NCBI GenBank assembly: GCA_903813345.2
Contig: CAIIXF020000001.1
Location: 2,728,001 to 2,792,000, forward strand
From: Owenia fusiformis
Taxonomy: Eukaryota > Annelida > Polychaeta > Sabellida > Oweniidae
Length of the DNA stretch: 64,000 nt
Reading direction: 5' to 3'
The translations under genes were made by a program, and so were the position numbers. Under the pieces are notes generated by a model. That model ran no database searches and had not been told where the DNA came from. It saw only the letters and a program-made list of their open reading frames with translations. This document shows, in pieces, positions 12,212-25,394 of the stretch; positions within the stretch are counted from its first letter, which is position 1; each line of letters opens with the position of its first letter.

Positions 12212-13140
12212 ATGGGTTTAACTCATTGGTATGATATGTACGCTAGCAAAAATAAAGAAAATACTACAAAAAACAAGAAATACGGCGCGCATATACGGCG
12301 CCCATATTCATTTAGCAATTAAACAGTTAACTTTCTCCGATCACCGGGAGTGATAATGATGACAAATGAATGTATAATGTTATTTTAGCAGTAAAGCGAA
12401 AAAGGTTGGAGACAAAAGATCGAGACTGTCATTAAACAAGCTAGATATTTTTATTTTGAACTTGCATTCAACCATGATATGTAAACTATATCAATGTAAA
12501 AATGTGAAAACATACTAAAACCATTTCATTATTTGTATTCACAAGTATATCACAGGTTGGCTCGGATTGACGTGACTAGGCCTAAATTTCATATATTTCA
12601 TATTTTGCTCACAATATGTTTTTTCAAATGTTACTCATGAATACGATAATTCAATTTCCAATAAAATCCTTCAATCAAAACATGGACTTTCAACGAGAAA
12701 GCCTATAGGTTCTGGGCCGATATAAAGATGGCAATCACCAACAAATAAACACAGATCGCTTACCATGCCATCTTTATTTAAAAATTATTCCTATCGGCCT
12801 TTGCCTATGAGAAAGCCCATGATCAAAACAAGGTTTTCACTTTTCAGGTTTTAGGCCGATGCGATGGTAATATAAATATCATGCATTCTCTCTCCCCCCA
12901 GTCAATGTATAGCTAATGTCTAATACATAGTGAGTGGGAGGGGGATGAACTCTTGTTCCCATGTCTGTGCTCTTTGGCCCTGTGAAAACATGGTGAAAAT
13001 AATCAAAATATTGTCATTCGAGTACTATTAATCTATCATGTATACAAGCAAATGTCAAATTAAATCAAATTTCCTTTATAGAGAAATTGAAATAGTTGAA
13101 ACAGAAAATATTACTTTTAAAATACCCGCCCTTGAAATGG
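12212..13140. other. Intergenic, no gene seen
   Basis: AT-rich sequence with weak inverted similarity between 12690-12800 and 12800-12880 (GGGCCGATATAAAGATGG against CCATCTTTATTTAAA..CGGCC). Nothing here supports a gene. Confidence 0.4.
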
Positions 13141-13150
13141 CTTGAATGTC

Positions 13151-13206
13151 CCGGAAGTTTCACAGCGCAATCGAGTAGAACTACAACCCGGAAGTAAACC
13201 GGAAGT
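13151..13206 (+). promoter_or_regulatory. ARPIN promoter: three ETS-type CCGGAAGT sites
   Basis: CCGGAAGT occurs at 13151-13158, 13188-13195 and 13199-13206, all in the same orientation, 50 to 107 bases before the start codon. No TATA box lies at a suitable distance. Clustered ETS (GABP/ELK-type) sites are typical of TATA-less housekeeping promoters. Confidence 0.65.
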
Positions 13207-13257
13207 TTGAAAATTTGAAAGTTACCAAAATCCATTAGTTCTACTTTTTCTGCTATT

Positions 13258-16200
13258 ATGAGTCGTATTTATGATAATAAGCCGCTATCATCTCTTCCTG
13301 TAGAGAACCATAACTGGGGAACATCATGGGATAAACAAAAAGTGAAGACAAAGTGAGTACAATTTAGCTTTGATGATTTAGTCTACTTTTAATTTCTGTT
13401 TTCAGTTTTTTCTATAAAGGACGATTCTCGGTTTGGAGAACGAAGTTCATCAATCTAGATGAGCATTATCCCTGCTTCGGACAAATTTGATTTTTTTACA
13501 TAATATAGATTTGAATGTTCTCTTTTGAATAGTCATAATTTAATTTGGGTAATATTTCTAGATTTTTCTCAAAAAAATATTAGCGCAGTACACTGATGAA
13601 CTTCTTTCCCCAAATCGAGACTTGTATTTTATTAAAATCGGTCTAATTGAGCGTTATCCCTGCTCCAGACCAATTTGATATTTTTACATCTTGTAGATTT
13701 AAATGTCCTCTTTTGAATATTCATAGTTTAATTTGGGTAATATTTCTATATTTTTCATGAAAAAAAATATTAGCTCAGGAGACTGTTCTCCAAACCGAGA
13801 ATCGTCCTTTCTGAAATAGTGGTGACCACTGACTTAGACCCTAAGCTCATTCTCAAGACAGATACTATACATGAAAGGGAGTGTGCTTGATTCAATGCCC
13901 CTTACGGGAACCCAACCCATGATCCTCCACCCACAAGTCAGACATTCTACCCCTGAGCATCTGTATACGAGTCATGTTGTAATCATAAAATTTGAAATCA
14001 AATGTTCACCATTTTTCCACATCACAATTTGAATTGCGAGTTTTGGTCTTATTACCTCACCGAAAATTCCAAAACAAGCATGAAGTGATCAATGTATTAG
14101 TTCACATCTTCTAGATCGCTAACTTCGAATTTACAGCCAGTTACTAATGTTAGACAATAACGACATTTCCTCCAGTTTTCGAATATCACCATTTTTCTTG
14201 GAACTGTTTATTTTGATTTTAGACGAAATCCTTACGAAATCATGCAATATCTCATCAAGGAGCCCAGCCAGTTCCATTTTTAATTCATGATTTATTTATT
14301 TGGCGATTTTTAAATTATTTAATAAATCTAAAACACGCCGGTCAGCTTTTTTCAAATGGTTCATGGTGTTCCAGATAAAATAACTTCAAGCCAAGAATAG
14401 GCTAGAGACTCGAGTAAAGCTACATTACACTACACTACATTTCAGCCGTGTTAATTTTGAGGCAACATGCTTTGAAATCGAGTATAAATTGGCATACAAA
14501 CTTCAAAGTACAAAAAAACACAATTTGTCATTCAAACCACAAACAATCGAGTAAGTTTTGTTTCTAAAATATGAAAAAAATTTTGACTGCTCAAATAAAC
14601 TGATTAAACTGGCTCTGGCTTGAAACCTAACAGACTGTACACAATTTATAAGCTGTAAACAGCAATTATTCCATATGTACTTAGGAACCATTCATCACTG
14701 CATATTGAATTTTTATTTGACAGAGATGGAGGAGCTATAATTGAAGGGACCATAGAAAAGAGATCAAAACATTCCATTCACGATACAGTGCAAAATAAGG
14801 TATGTGTTACCATGGAAATTGATACCTACTGAGGTTTAATCATATGGGTAATAAGCTTGAAATGTATTTGTGACATAGACATTGTTGTTTTTGTGATTTG
14901 TTTGACCATTGACACCATTTTGATTTAATATTCAGGTGAGATACCTGGTGCTGCATGTAAAGATATCAAGGGCCCACAAAAGGCAGTATGATGACAAAGG
15001 AAATGAAGTGGAACCAAATTTTAGTGAAACACAAAAAGTCAGAACTGGATATCTTCATTCCTCTTATAGTAAGTGCACTATGTCTCTACAGTACAGAAGA
15101 ACATCCTATATGTACTTTGTCTCATATTACAGTAAACTTGAGAGGAAGGGATGAAATGCATCAGCATAGTACAGTGAATCCTTTAAAGTGGAGTACCTCT
15201 AGAAGTGGAACAGTTTTCAGAGTCCCAAGACCAACTGACTTAATGTTAAATGATTATGATTATTAATGTGGAACACCTTCAAAGTGGAATACTTTTAGGT
15301 ATCAAAGGTATTCCACTTTGACAGGTTTCACTGTAATTACTAGCCCTCTGGGCCACAATAATTATTTATCGCAGGCAATGCTATTCTATTTCAGAGACAG
15401 AGGGAAAGGGTGTTTCAGACAAACTGACCAATGAGGAAACAAGATCACTGATTGATTCCCCTGAGATAACATCCCTAACCTCCAAGCATGCCCAGCCAGA
15501 ACTTGCTGCTCTCTGGATGGAGGAGAATGACAGCATGGAACTGGAGAATGGTGACTCTGTCAGGGTGAAGACATATGGAGGAGGACCCTTTATAGGTATA
15601 AGTAATAACTATAAACTACTAAACTGAGATGTTTGTATGGATTTACAAGTTACCATTTACAAAGCCAAACAATTTGTTGTCATATGAATCGGTGATGATG
15701 GTCAATGCTGGTTATGACTGTTTATAGATGGCGCCATTGCCCTGGGTTATATTTGTCATTTATAACACATTACAAAATGTGAAAAATACATTGTATCATC
15801 ATCAATAAGAATTTGGTATGCAATTAAAATAGACTAGTTAATCGAAATTTTAGTGATCAAGTATTTGATGGTATACAATGCAAGACCTGGCATCTGTTCA
15901 TATCTCCCATTTTGTTACAATTTTTAAGTGGTTATTATTGTTTACTTGCCCATATTCCAAGGCTACGGCTAATTATGTCACCACCACCAAAAGTGGTGAC
16001 ATATTGTTATGGTCTCCGTTTTTTTTGCGACGGCGGTTGGTGGTTGGCGTCCGGCGGTTGGTGGTTGGCGTCCGGCGGTTGGCGTCTGTAACAATTTCTT
16101 ACAACTTCCTATAACTTAACAAATACTGTTTAGACTGACTTCAATTTTTTCTAAATCATCTACATGTTCTCAGAAGTTCAAATCTGACTTTAGATTTGAC

Positions 16201-19133
16201 ATTTGACCTTCAATGACCTTCTCAAGGTCAAAAAGGTCTTTTTTCAACTTGCTTCACATTGACTAAATTTTTTTTCAAAATCATCTACATGTTCTCAGAA
16301 ATTCAAATCTGACTTTAGATTTGACATTTGACCTTCATATCTGACTTTAGATTTGACATTTGACCTTCAATGACCTTCTCAAGGTCAAAAAAGGTCAAAA
16401 AGGTCTGTTTTAAACTTGCTTCAAATTGACTAAATTTTTTTTTCAAAATCATCTACGAGTTCTCAGAAATTCAAATCTGACTTAAGATTTGACTTAAGAT
16501 TTGACATTTGACCTTCAATGACCTTCTCAAGGTCAAAAAGGTCTGTTTTCAACTTGCTTCAAATTGACTAAAAAGATTTTTCAAAATCATCTACGTGTTC
16601 TCAGAAATTCAAATCTGACTTTAGATTTGACTTAAGATTTGACATTTGACCTTCAATGACCTTCTCAAAGTCAAAAAAAGGTCAAAAAGGTCTTTTTTCA
16701 TCTTGCTTCAAATTGACTAAATTTTTTTTCAAAATCATCTACATGTTCTCAGAAATTCAAATATGACTTTAGATTTGACTTTAGATTTGACATTTGACCT
16801 TCAATGACCTTCTCAAGGTCAAAAAAGGTCAAAAAGGTCTTTTTTCAACTTGCTTCAAATTGACTAATTTTTTTTTCAAAATCATCTACATGTTCTCAGA
16901 AATTCAAATCTGACTTTAGATTTGACATTTGACCTTTAATGACCTTCTCAAGGTCAAAAAAGGTCAAAAAGGTCTGTTTTCAACTTGCTTCAAATTGACC
17001 CAATTTTTTTTTCAAAATCATCTACATCTTTTCAGAAGTTCAAATTTGACTTTACAAGTTCTCAGAAATTCAAATCTGACTTAAGTTTGAACTCATAATT
17101 GTCATGTTATGACATTTTGTCATGTTAATGCCTTGTTGTATTCATAAAATGTGATTATTTTCAGAAAGTATCGCAAAGCTCGATATTCAGTCATCCACTG
17201 TGTCAAACTATGGAGGAGGCCAAGCTGTAGGTGGCTCATGGACTGACAAGGTGATGACAGTGAAGGCACAAGACAGGGTGGCCCCGCAAGAGAATGAAGG
17301 TGTAGAAGATGATGAATGGGTAAGAGAACTATAGATTTGAAACAATAGATTCAAGATTGCCTCCCTCCCTCTGTCAGTCCATCCATCTGTCCGGGTGATA
17401 ACTCAAATACCGTTGCCCCGATTTTGTTCATATTTTGTACACATATGCTCTATGGGGTTAGAAGTAGTGCTTGCAACGGTAATGGATCTCACTGCCGGTA
17501 AATTTCACCTCCATTACCTTACCGTTACCGATAATCGTTGATACTGATAATGTTCCTAAAATCCTGGGGAAAAACCTGAAAGTGAAACTAAAATATTTGG
17601 AAAAATCCTTAACGAAGCCGATTTCTCAGCTTAATTTCCCGCTCACATCAACTACAGTGGATATATTGTATCATCGTGTATCTCGTGTGTGATTGTGTAT
17701 TGTTAGGAAGTCTTTGAATGATAATATAGACTGAGTGAATTCGATCAAAATTGATCAAACTATTTGTGTTTGTTTTTACTTCACCGAAATATCACGTTAC
17801 GTGATTTGTTAATCTCGCGGCATGGGAGATGATTGACAGAAGTGGGTGGGGTTTTGCTTATCCTCCCGCCTTTTACGAATGCTTTGCAGTTGATTGACAG
17901 ATTAGCTCTTCAAATGTGGAGATTGAAATATACATGATTGATAAAATATTCTTAAACGAACATTGTTTCGTAAATTTGACAATGGATCGCAATGCCAATC
18001 ATCATGTTGCAGCAGCATGGCGATTATCGGCAATGGATTTTATTACCGGCAATTGAGAGTATCTACTGCCGCTGCCGACAACCCGGCATTACCGTAAGGC
18101 ACTAGTTAGAAGTTCTGCTCGAAAGCTGATTTTCAAAATAGCCACTCGTTTCAAAATGGCGGCTATTTTAGTGCCGATTTTACAGTAATTTAGGTACAAT
18201 ATGTAAAACTGGAAGAGCAATATGTTTTAAATGTAAAAAAATTATATATGACATTAATAAAGCTAAAGATCATTGTCCAAATTGCTCAAGTTATTAAGTT
18301 CAGGATCGGACTCCCGTATAACCCGTAACATTTAATTAAAAAAGTAGCTGTGTTTATGTTACAATAAAAGTATCAAATTGTTTCATTGAATTAAAATGTG
18401 AAAATTCAACTTTAAGGCTGTGCATGACCATTTTTCAATACAATCATTTTTGGGCATAAAAAATCTTGGTTAAAATAACATTTCAATCGATCAATTAAAA
18501 TTTTATTCTGGCAAAGCTGATTTCAATTATATCTCATATATTGTGCTAATGTTGCAAATAGGTTAGTAGGTCATGCTGACCTGAAAATATTCATAAAATC
18601 TTTTTGATTTTAAAAACTTAATTCTTGGTCTAAAAATAAACTCAGCAAATGTACAATAAATCTAATGATATAACTCTCCAAAGTTCTACTTTTGATTGAC
18701 AGATCTATTTGTGGACCTTCCATATTTGGGAGTGAAATTGATAACCTGTGTTAAAAATACTAGGTCAAGCTGATCTGGTCACTCTCTAAGACAATTTGAA
18801 AACAGAATTTTGACTGAAATTGATTGATTCTATTTTGATTTTTCTCAATAATAACATATTTATATAATAGTTGACCTTTCAAATCATTCTTTGCTATCTA
18901 ATATCAGTTTATTTGTGACGTTTTAACCACAATTATTTACTTTTTAAAATGAGAGTTTTGTAGTATTTTATGGGGCTATTTTGTCAAAGAATTTCTATGG
19001 AAAGAACAATTTTACAATTACATGTTATCCCTTAGTCCATGATTCATTCAGAAGGTATTTTGGGAATTATTATTCAACCAGACATTGATTGTTTCTATAA
19101 ATTAGCTTTCAACTGTTTTTGCAGGATGACTGA
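13258..19133 (+). CDS. ARPIN: Arpin, inhibitor of the Arp2/3 complex
   Basis: Six coding exons: 13258-13352, 14724-14799, 14936-15068, 15395-15595, 17165-17319 and 19125-19133. All junctions keep frame and give 222 residues; the human protein is about 226. Recognisable family blocks are the MSRIY start, HSIHDT, RYLVLHVKISRAHKRQYDDK, GNEVEPNFSETQKVRTGYL, SSYKTEGKG, GGGPFIESIAKL and GGSWTDKVM. The last exon supplies only Asp-Asp and the stop, completing the acidic C-terminus (EDDEWDD). In Arpin this tail mimics the WAVE/WASP acidic motif and binds Arp2/3 to inhibit branched actin at the leading edge downstream of Rac. With the conserved Trp intact, function is probably conserved. The start has A at -3. 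Four of the five introns hold repeats or mobile elements. Confidence 0.95.
13416..13810. mobile_element. Fold-back element in ARPIN intron 1, about 395 bp
   Basis: The ends are perfect inverted repeats of about 26 bp (AAAGGACGATTCTCGGTTTG then GAGAAC, and its complement). Inside are two direct copies of about 185 bp, each containing GAGC(A/G)TTATCCCTGCT and a TAATTTGGGTAATATTTCTA-type word. This looks like a compound or duplicated MITE. Confidence 0.65.
13860..13985 (-). mobile_element. tRNA-derived SINE-like fragment
   Basis: On the minus strand an A-box-like TGCTCAGGGGTAGAATG is followed about 35 bases later by a B-box-like GGTTGGGTTCCC. The spacing and wording resemble the promoter half of a tRNA-derived SINE. 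No cloverleaf gene is proposed, since the stems do not close well. Confidence 0.4.
15172..15333. mobile_element. Pogo/Tigger-type MITE with TA flanks, ARPIN intron 3
   Basis: The ends are CAGTGAATCCTTTAAAGTGG and the reverse complement of CCACTTTGACAGGTTTCACTG. TA dinucleotides flank both ends (15170-15171 and 15334-15335). The CAGT(G/A)AAACC terminus is characteristic of pogo-like Tc1/mariner elements. It is non-autonomous with no open frame. Confidence 0.65.
15975..17085 (+). repeat. Imperfect tandem array in ARPIN intron 4, about 7 units of 125-170 bp
   Basis: The word TCATCTACATGTTCTCAGAA or close variants recurs near 16156, 16281, 16449, 16587, 16731, 16882 and 17018. Units contain TTTAGATTTGACATTTGACC, a TTCAATGACCTTCTCAAGGT word and GGTCAAAAAGGTC. 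Variable spacing comes from inner duplications of 12-30 bases. The array is preceded by a GTCACCA..TGGTGAC hairpin followed by CATATTGTTATGG (15979-16015), which also opens a related copy at 57777, so the array grew from a dispersed repeat. Confidence 0.75.
17465..18104. mobile_element. Non-autonomous hAT-type element, 640 bp, ARPIN intron 5
   Basis: An exact 8-bp target duplication GTTAGAAG flanks the element (17457-17464 and 18105-18112). Its ends are inverted repeats: TAGTGCTTGCAACGGTAATG on the left and TAGTGCCTTACGGTAATG on the right read from outside. An 8-bp duplication with TAGTGC-type ends is the hAT pattern. There is no transposase frame. The intact duplication suggests a fairly recent insertion. 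Confidence 0.8.
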
Positions 19134-19905
19134 GCAACCAAACCTATATATTATATATAATCTTCAAATGAAGTCAGCCAGTTCTTTATCAGATCTGTCA
19201 ATCATGATCATCACTCTGCTTGTATGCTGATAAAACACACAGTGATCCGCCACAGATACGATGTGCATCCATTTGACATTGAGTCATACTCAACATTGAT
19301 GGAAGAAATCCCATTTAGAGAAGCATGAGGCACGTTGTATACAAGAGGAGGACAGTTTAGCCCCATTTGCACTTTGCATATGCTTCAGGTGATAGAAAGA
19401 TTGTTCATGAAAAGATGGCAGCACAAAGGAACTACCCTACTGCTATCTTTATATTGGCCTAAACATAATGCCTATTTGTAAACAGCAATGTCAATCTTTG
19501 CAAAAGTACTTAGATCAAAATAGAATGCTAACTGAGTTACTTTAATGTATATTGTCATTAATTAGAAATAAGGAGTGATATGGTTGGAAGAAAAATACTT
19601 CATATGGACCGTATTTCTAACTTGAAATTAATGTACATGTTTGATTTATTGATAATGATGTTAGTTTTACAGTACATCTACCATAGATAAATGGGCAGCT
19701 AAAATAATGTCCCCAAAAATCATAACTACATTTTTATTGACTTTTCCTCTGCTTGAATATTAAAGGTGTATATTCTATATTTATCCCAGAGCTTTCTCAA
19801 TGCATGAAAAATATGTTATATATCCGATCAATTTTTGTTATATCCAAAAAGTTACCATAAACACATTTATTCCATTTCCATGATTAACAATATTATGGCA
19901 ATAAA
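19134..19905 (+). other. Probable ARPIN 3' UTR with poly(A) signal
   Basis: The terminal exon continues beyond the stop at 19131-19133. AATAAA at 19900-19905 is the first canonical signal; an ATTAAA lies near 19760. The true end needs transcript data. Confidence 0.4.
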
Positions 19906-20427
19906 TAATATTCACAAGTTAGAGCATGATATTTTGTTTATATTGGCCATTACACCTTTTACGCTTTCCATGGTTATAGAGGTAACCAAAAGTTAAAAAA
20001 CCAAGTGAAATCTAAGAACTCTAACCAAATAGGAATGATTTTAGATATGCTCGGTGACGTATTCCTATTGGTCGAGGCTTAATCAACCAGTGTTCTGAGA
20101 AAATGAGTATTTCATCGACTAGTGTGTATTGACTTAACATGGTGCTTAACTTGGGATATCATCCCGGGATCATCGTATACCCATATTATCATCATTGAGA
20201 TATCATGAAATCCTCATTATCTCAGAAGAACATTGATTGATTCAGTCTCAACCAGGAAATCTGTTACTTGGTATAATGTATTATCAATATTCTAAGTACC
20301 GGGAGTAATTAGAATATGGGTTCTTAATGATTTTAGCTTAACGGCGGCTTTTTGGTTGAATAATGGGAATCCCCTTTCCAATTTTATATGCTGATGGCTT
20401 AGGAAAATAGGACATTTGCTCAGCTTC

Positions 20428-20555
20428 AGCTGGAAAGTAACATTTTGGTAAAAATTGCTATACCTGCACATGTTATTTTCATTTACATTTATTTTGTACC
20501 AGAAAATAACATGTGCAGGTATAGCAATTTTTTACCAAAATGTTATTTGCCAGCT
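20428..20555. repeat. Near-perfect long hairpin, 53-bp arms, 21-base loop
   Basis: The left arm 20428-20480 (AGCTGG..GTAACATTTTGGTAAAA..) pairs with the right arm 20502-20555 with about three differences. It may be a small fold-back transposon or the source of a double-stranded RNA. No known precursor family is recognised. Confidence 0.65.
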
Positions 20556-21402
20556 GTACCTTAACGCTTCTTCCCACATATTGTGCTTTTTCATTTAATA
20601 GACCAGTGCCTTATGGTCATCTCTGCACGAGAAGGAATTTCTAGTGTTTACAACTTTTGTCAAAAGGAGACAATTTACTACCCTGTTATTTCTATTACAC
20701 GACATGATCAAGGTTCCAATATAATATGATTTGTTTGGGGAATGTGACATGGCTGATATCGTATCCAAGATTTTGAAGTTATGGAAAACTAGTGTCACTT
20801 TACTCACCGGTAGGCTATTTATTTTTAATATATGCATGTATGCCCTCAACATGGTTCCCCACTTTTTAATGTGTTTTGATAGGCTTGACAAGAAATGATT
20901 GGAGGCATATAGGAAAAAAAGTAATTTCCTATTTTCTAGGAAAGAACATTTAATTCGAATGATTTATAATTATGGATCATTACTAATAGAATAACAATTT
21001 GTATTTGCACACCGCCCAATTTTGAAATAAATATTCTGGGAGTCCAAGCACACAATGCAACCATGGAAAATGAGGACATCAACAGCGAGCAAGTACATCT
21101 TCATGTAGTCTTCTGAAGGATACTTGACTTGGTACTTTGAGCAAGAAAACTAAAGGATCAAGCGTCAAACGGAACCGAGATAGTCCCAAATTTTATTGAC
21201 GGGAACAGATCGCATTACACTCAAAACCACTTAAGTGTGAAATTAATTTTGTTAAAAAGTGAAAAAAAATCTAAAATGTTTTTTTCAAATAGACATATAG
21301 TATATATCTGTATACGATTGTACATTCGTTACCCAAGGCATTGAAGTAAACTCCAAGGAAAAATAGGCGAATTTTCAAATTGAAATTAGGGTCCGTCTCA
21401 AA

Positions 21403-24043
21403 CATGTCGATTTCATATCTTGACCCCCTGGTTAATATGTCAAGCTATTCAAATTAGAATGCAACATTTTCAAAAAACCAAGAACGTTCCTCATGGTACT
21501 TAATTGTCCTTTAAAATCGCAAATGGATTTGGACTGCAAGCTTTTCCTTTTTGATGTGCATCACTTGTCAACATGAACCAATAAAATCTATAATTTTTCT
21601 CGATTTTTTTACTAACCTTTTGTTTTTAATTTGAATAAAATTGAAAGGGTCGACTTTATTGAAACATGAATCGATGCGATCATGAAAAATGATCCTAAAG
21701 ACGATAAAAATGATAACAGTTTTATTTGGGAAGAATTGATCATTACGCTATTTCACTATTCAACCGCATGTCGATTTTCACAAGACAATTAGAAACAAAT
21801 GACAATGATTTAGAAAGTTCATTTTAAGGAACGCTTACTTCACGAATCGACATTTTTGATATGTAGGATATAACTAGCTAAATTGAGAAACACCCAGTTT
21901 GTATTTGTATCCAAATATGACCACGTTCATGTAAAATTTCCCGTCAAAACCCGACATACGTAAAACATGATTTGGAGAATCCTGTCGTGTTTCACATTTT
22001 ATTCTAAAATATCGTCAAATAGAAAATAAACTTAGGACATGTACGTATTACGTCCGCAAAGTTTATATGCACTGAACACATCTTTTCTACATCCTCTTCA
22101 CACCAACTTTACCAAAACATTGCACTGATTCATGAGACAAGGGTTTACATTTTTAGATTGAATGAGAATTGGGTGACAGATGCCATGTCGTTAAAATATT
22201 TTTTGACACCCTTGATGTATGTTTCCCTTTTTCTCATATACCAGGTATGGTACCTTGCCTTGTTTTTACAATTTGAGTCATTTTTCCTTTGGGTTTTGCT
22301 TTTAATGCATGCTTAGAACAGTTGCAGGTTGACGTAGTGACGTTTTACTTGCATGTATCACACCAACAGGACAGCCATTTACGTAATATTGAAGTACAAA
22401 CAGCATCTATCTAGATATCTAGATCTGAAATGTCCCTCTAACATATTTCAAATCAAGAACCCGATCCTTATTCTACTCGAGTGTACGTTATCAATTGAAA
22501 CATATGATATTGATGTCGAGTCGAGTCCAGTAAGGCTGACGTATACGTATAGTTCAATCATAAAAATCATCTGCACCGGTGTAGAGACGTTTCTCTTGAC
22601 ACCATTATCTGCGGCGCGCTTCGCCGATAAACCCCCCCCCCCTCTCCAAGTTCCTATCACAAGACTTTTTTCCATGACCACCGGAAGTGTTTTTATTACT
22701 ATGCTTTGCTTCATTCTGAGATTTTTGTTTTAGCCGCTATAATTTCCGCTTTAGAGAAACAAATTTCTTTCTTGTCAGACTCGATCCCTTTTCCGGATTT
22801 GTTTCTTCTGGTGTTTTCTTTGAAGCTCTTGAGGTCTGTATATTTTAGTGGTCTACCCCCGGTTTTATTTTTCGAAGAGGGGAAAAATCATCTCGCTTTT
22901 GTTGCCTCTATCGTCGCATGCGCATCTTGTGCTTTATGTTTCTATAATGCTAGTTAATTCGATTGGCGATATTTTTCAATGAGGAGCGTAATCTTATGCA
23001 CCTCATCTCTTGATTTTTTGATTTATTTTATTCTCGGACATTGATTTGCATTGAATAAAGTTTGACGAGTGCATTCCGAATCTTGTACATCAGATCGTGA
23101 TGTATCTAGTAGATCAGATCGTAATAATGAACTTAGAAAGTAATGATAAGCAAATAAACATCGTTGAAAAGCTATAAAATCTTTCATATTACAAATAAGA
23201 GATGGCTTTTTATGTTGTTCACCATTGAGAATGATGCATTCATTGAAAAGGAAACTGAACCCAAACGTTCATAGACTTTATAATTGAAGTCAGCACTCCC
23301 CGGGAATGCACTGAACGAAACGTTAATTACAGAGGTTGACACATTTTGGGCTATAATGGTCTTCATAATGATTTTTGTAGTGAAAATCTTTCGGTAAATT
23401 ATGCTTATGGAAGTTCCAAATAACTTATCATCTGCTTGCATGTAACGTATTTTTGTAAAGACGTATAAAATGGAAAAGAGTACGCTGGACAAAGAGAAAA
23501 CTCTTTAGCTGTTATCTTTTCATTGTCTATCAATTGATCTGTATGCGTAATTATCGGAAAACTGCTATGTATGTGTGATCAGTGTATTGGTAATCATTGG
23601 AATCAAATCAATCAATTTGTGATTTATAGAAATTACTAATTCACTGCTTTGAGTTCAATGGTATAACCATGTCGATTTTCACGCATGTCGATTGTCACAG
23701 TTTCACATCATATTCGCTCATAGATGGGGCCGTACTAGTTATTTCATAAAATGTTTTCGCTAAAATAGAGTGGATATATTGTTTTCTTGAATAGTGTCCG
23801 TCTTTACACTAGAATGCTGCCCATGTGTGAATTACATCTTGGTCGTTTTTCACAAGAAAAATGGTGAATTTTCAGAAATGTTCAGATAATGCTCATTATA
23901 ATTCAATCACAATTATTATCACGATTTGGAACATGCTGGTCTGATAAACTGAATCAAGGACTTGCTAACAACATATAACTTATTTTTCTCGGATTTCCCT
24001 AATGCCGTGTGGGTGTGTTTAAACGACCATGTCGATTTTCACA
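21403..24043 (+). repeat. Recurring motif CATGTCGATTTTCAC, six sites
   Basis: Sites are near 21403 (partial), 21767, 21845 (opposite strand, partial), 23668, 23683 (GCATGTCGATTGTCAC) and 24028. The sequence around the sites is not otherwise alike at reading depth. They may be remnants of a repeat or a real regulatory motif. Confidence 0.4.
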
Positions 24044-25394
24044 GACATTTATTTACATTTACTTTATTTGATCTATATAATTGGTAATAGGGTGAGATCA
24101 AATACAGTGCTCTCATCACACTCTGAATGAATGTTCTCTATTCCAGCATAACCAAAATTAAAAGATGCGACCATTTATTATTGAGATATGACATGTTTTC
24201 AAAAGCGTGTTGTCCTGTTACATTGACAATTTCACGAAATTCACAATTTTGAAGCCAGATATCAACGCTACTTACAATCGGAACGATCAAAAAAGTATGC
24301 TGACGTAGTTCATATAAAGGCATTATATTTTAGAATACATAAAATGATGAGCAAACACAGGTTTAGTTTCAGCTATGTTCAATTACATCAAAAATGTCAA
24401 TTTTTAACACTTATTTGTTTACACTGATTACATCTTCAAAAAAGTTTGGAATAAGTATGAGGGTAGGTATATGTTAAGCCTGGGACTAGGCACTTTATTT
24501 CAATATGTACAGAAAATAACAGAAGAAGCAATTCAGTATCCAAAATAAAGGCAGAGAAATTATTCCAACATGTTTCTTTATTTAAAAATCTTCAGGGAAT
24601 GAAGAAATATAATATAAATATATACTTAGTATACACACCAGATTTCAGAAATAATATAAAAAGATAAAATAAAATGAGACTGGGAGCTAGTCCTGGTAAT
24701 AGAGCTAAACTTTTAAAAGAAACGTTGTTCAAATGATCCCCGTGGATTACTGTCCCCACGACACGTTTTCTTTATACTCAATCGGCAAGAATGCAACTCG
24801 AAAGTAAGAACTAATCATTAGAGTTTAAAAACGTATACTAGTACTTAAACCTTCCTAATGACAACTTCATTGGGTTACTTTGACACCATATCAGGTTGCT
24901 CTCATATTTGCTTATACTTCCCTTTCCGGGTGATGTTTGCATCTTTGATGTACAGCTTCGTCTCCCAAATTATGAGGCATGATAGACATAGTAGCTATAG
25001 TAACTGGCATAGGTTCGAACCAATCTTTTTGAGGTTAGTATATCTAACAGCACAGTATTGGAGAATGTAAATCTAATCAGAAGTAGACTATTTGAATTGT
25101 ATACCTGCATTATAAACGACCGATAAGTTCACAATTGTACGAAAGATACAATATGATATTGATACAATAATATTGTCCAAGGTCAAAATTATGACTTAGA
25201 AGGGATACTAAATATTAGTGATGCTGTTTTGCTCAATTTTGTACTTCTTTATTGTTTATTTCAGATGATGCCTCAAAAGCTACATTGCCTAGATCAGCTC
25301 AGAAAACATATCACTTCTCTTTTTAATTTTAAGGTAGTTATCAATTTCTTTCATCTCGAATCTTACTTTTATTAATTCAGATAGGAAGAATAAG

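Noticed and set aside
22353-22957. Open frames of 80-126 codons on both strands in a CpG-richer patch
   Set aside because: They overlap each other on opposite strands, contain a long C tract and have no splice sites, domain or codon pattern that favours one frame.
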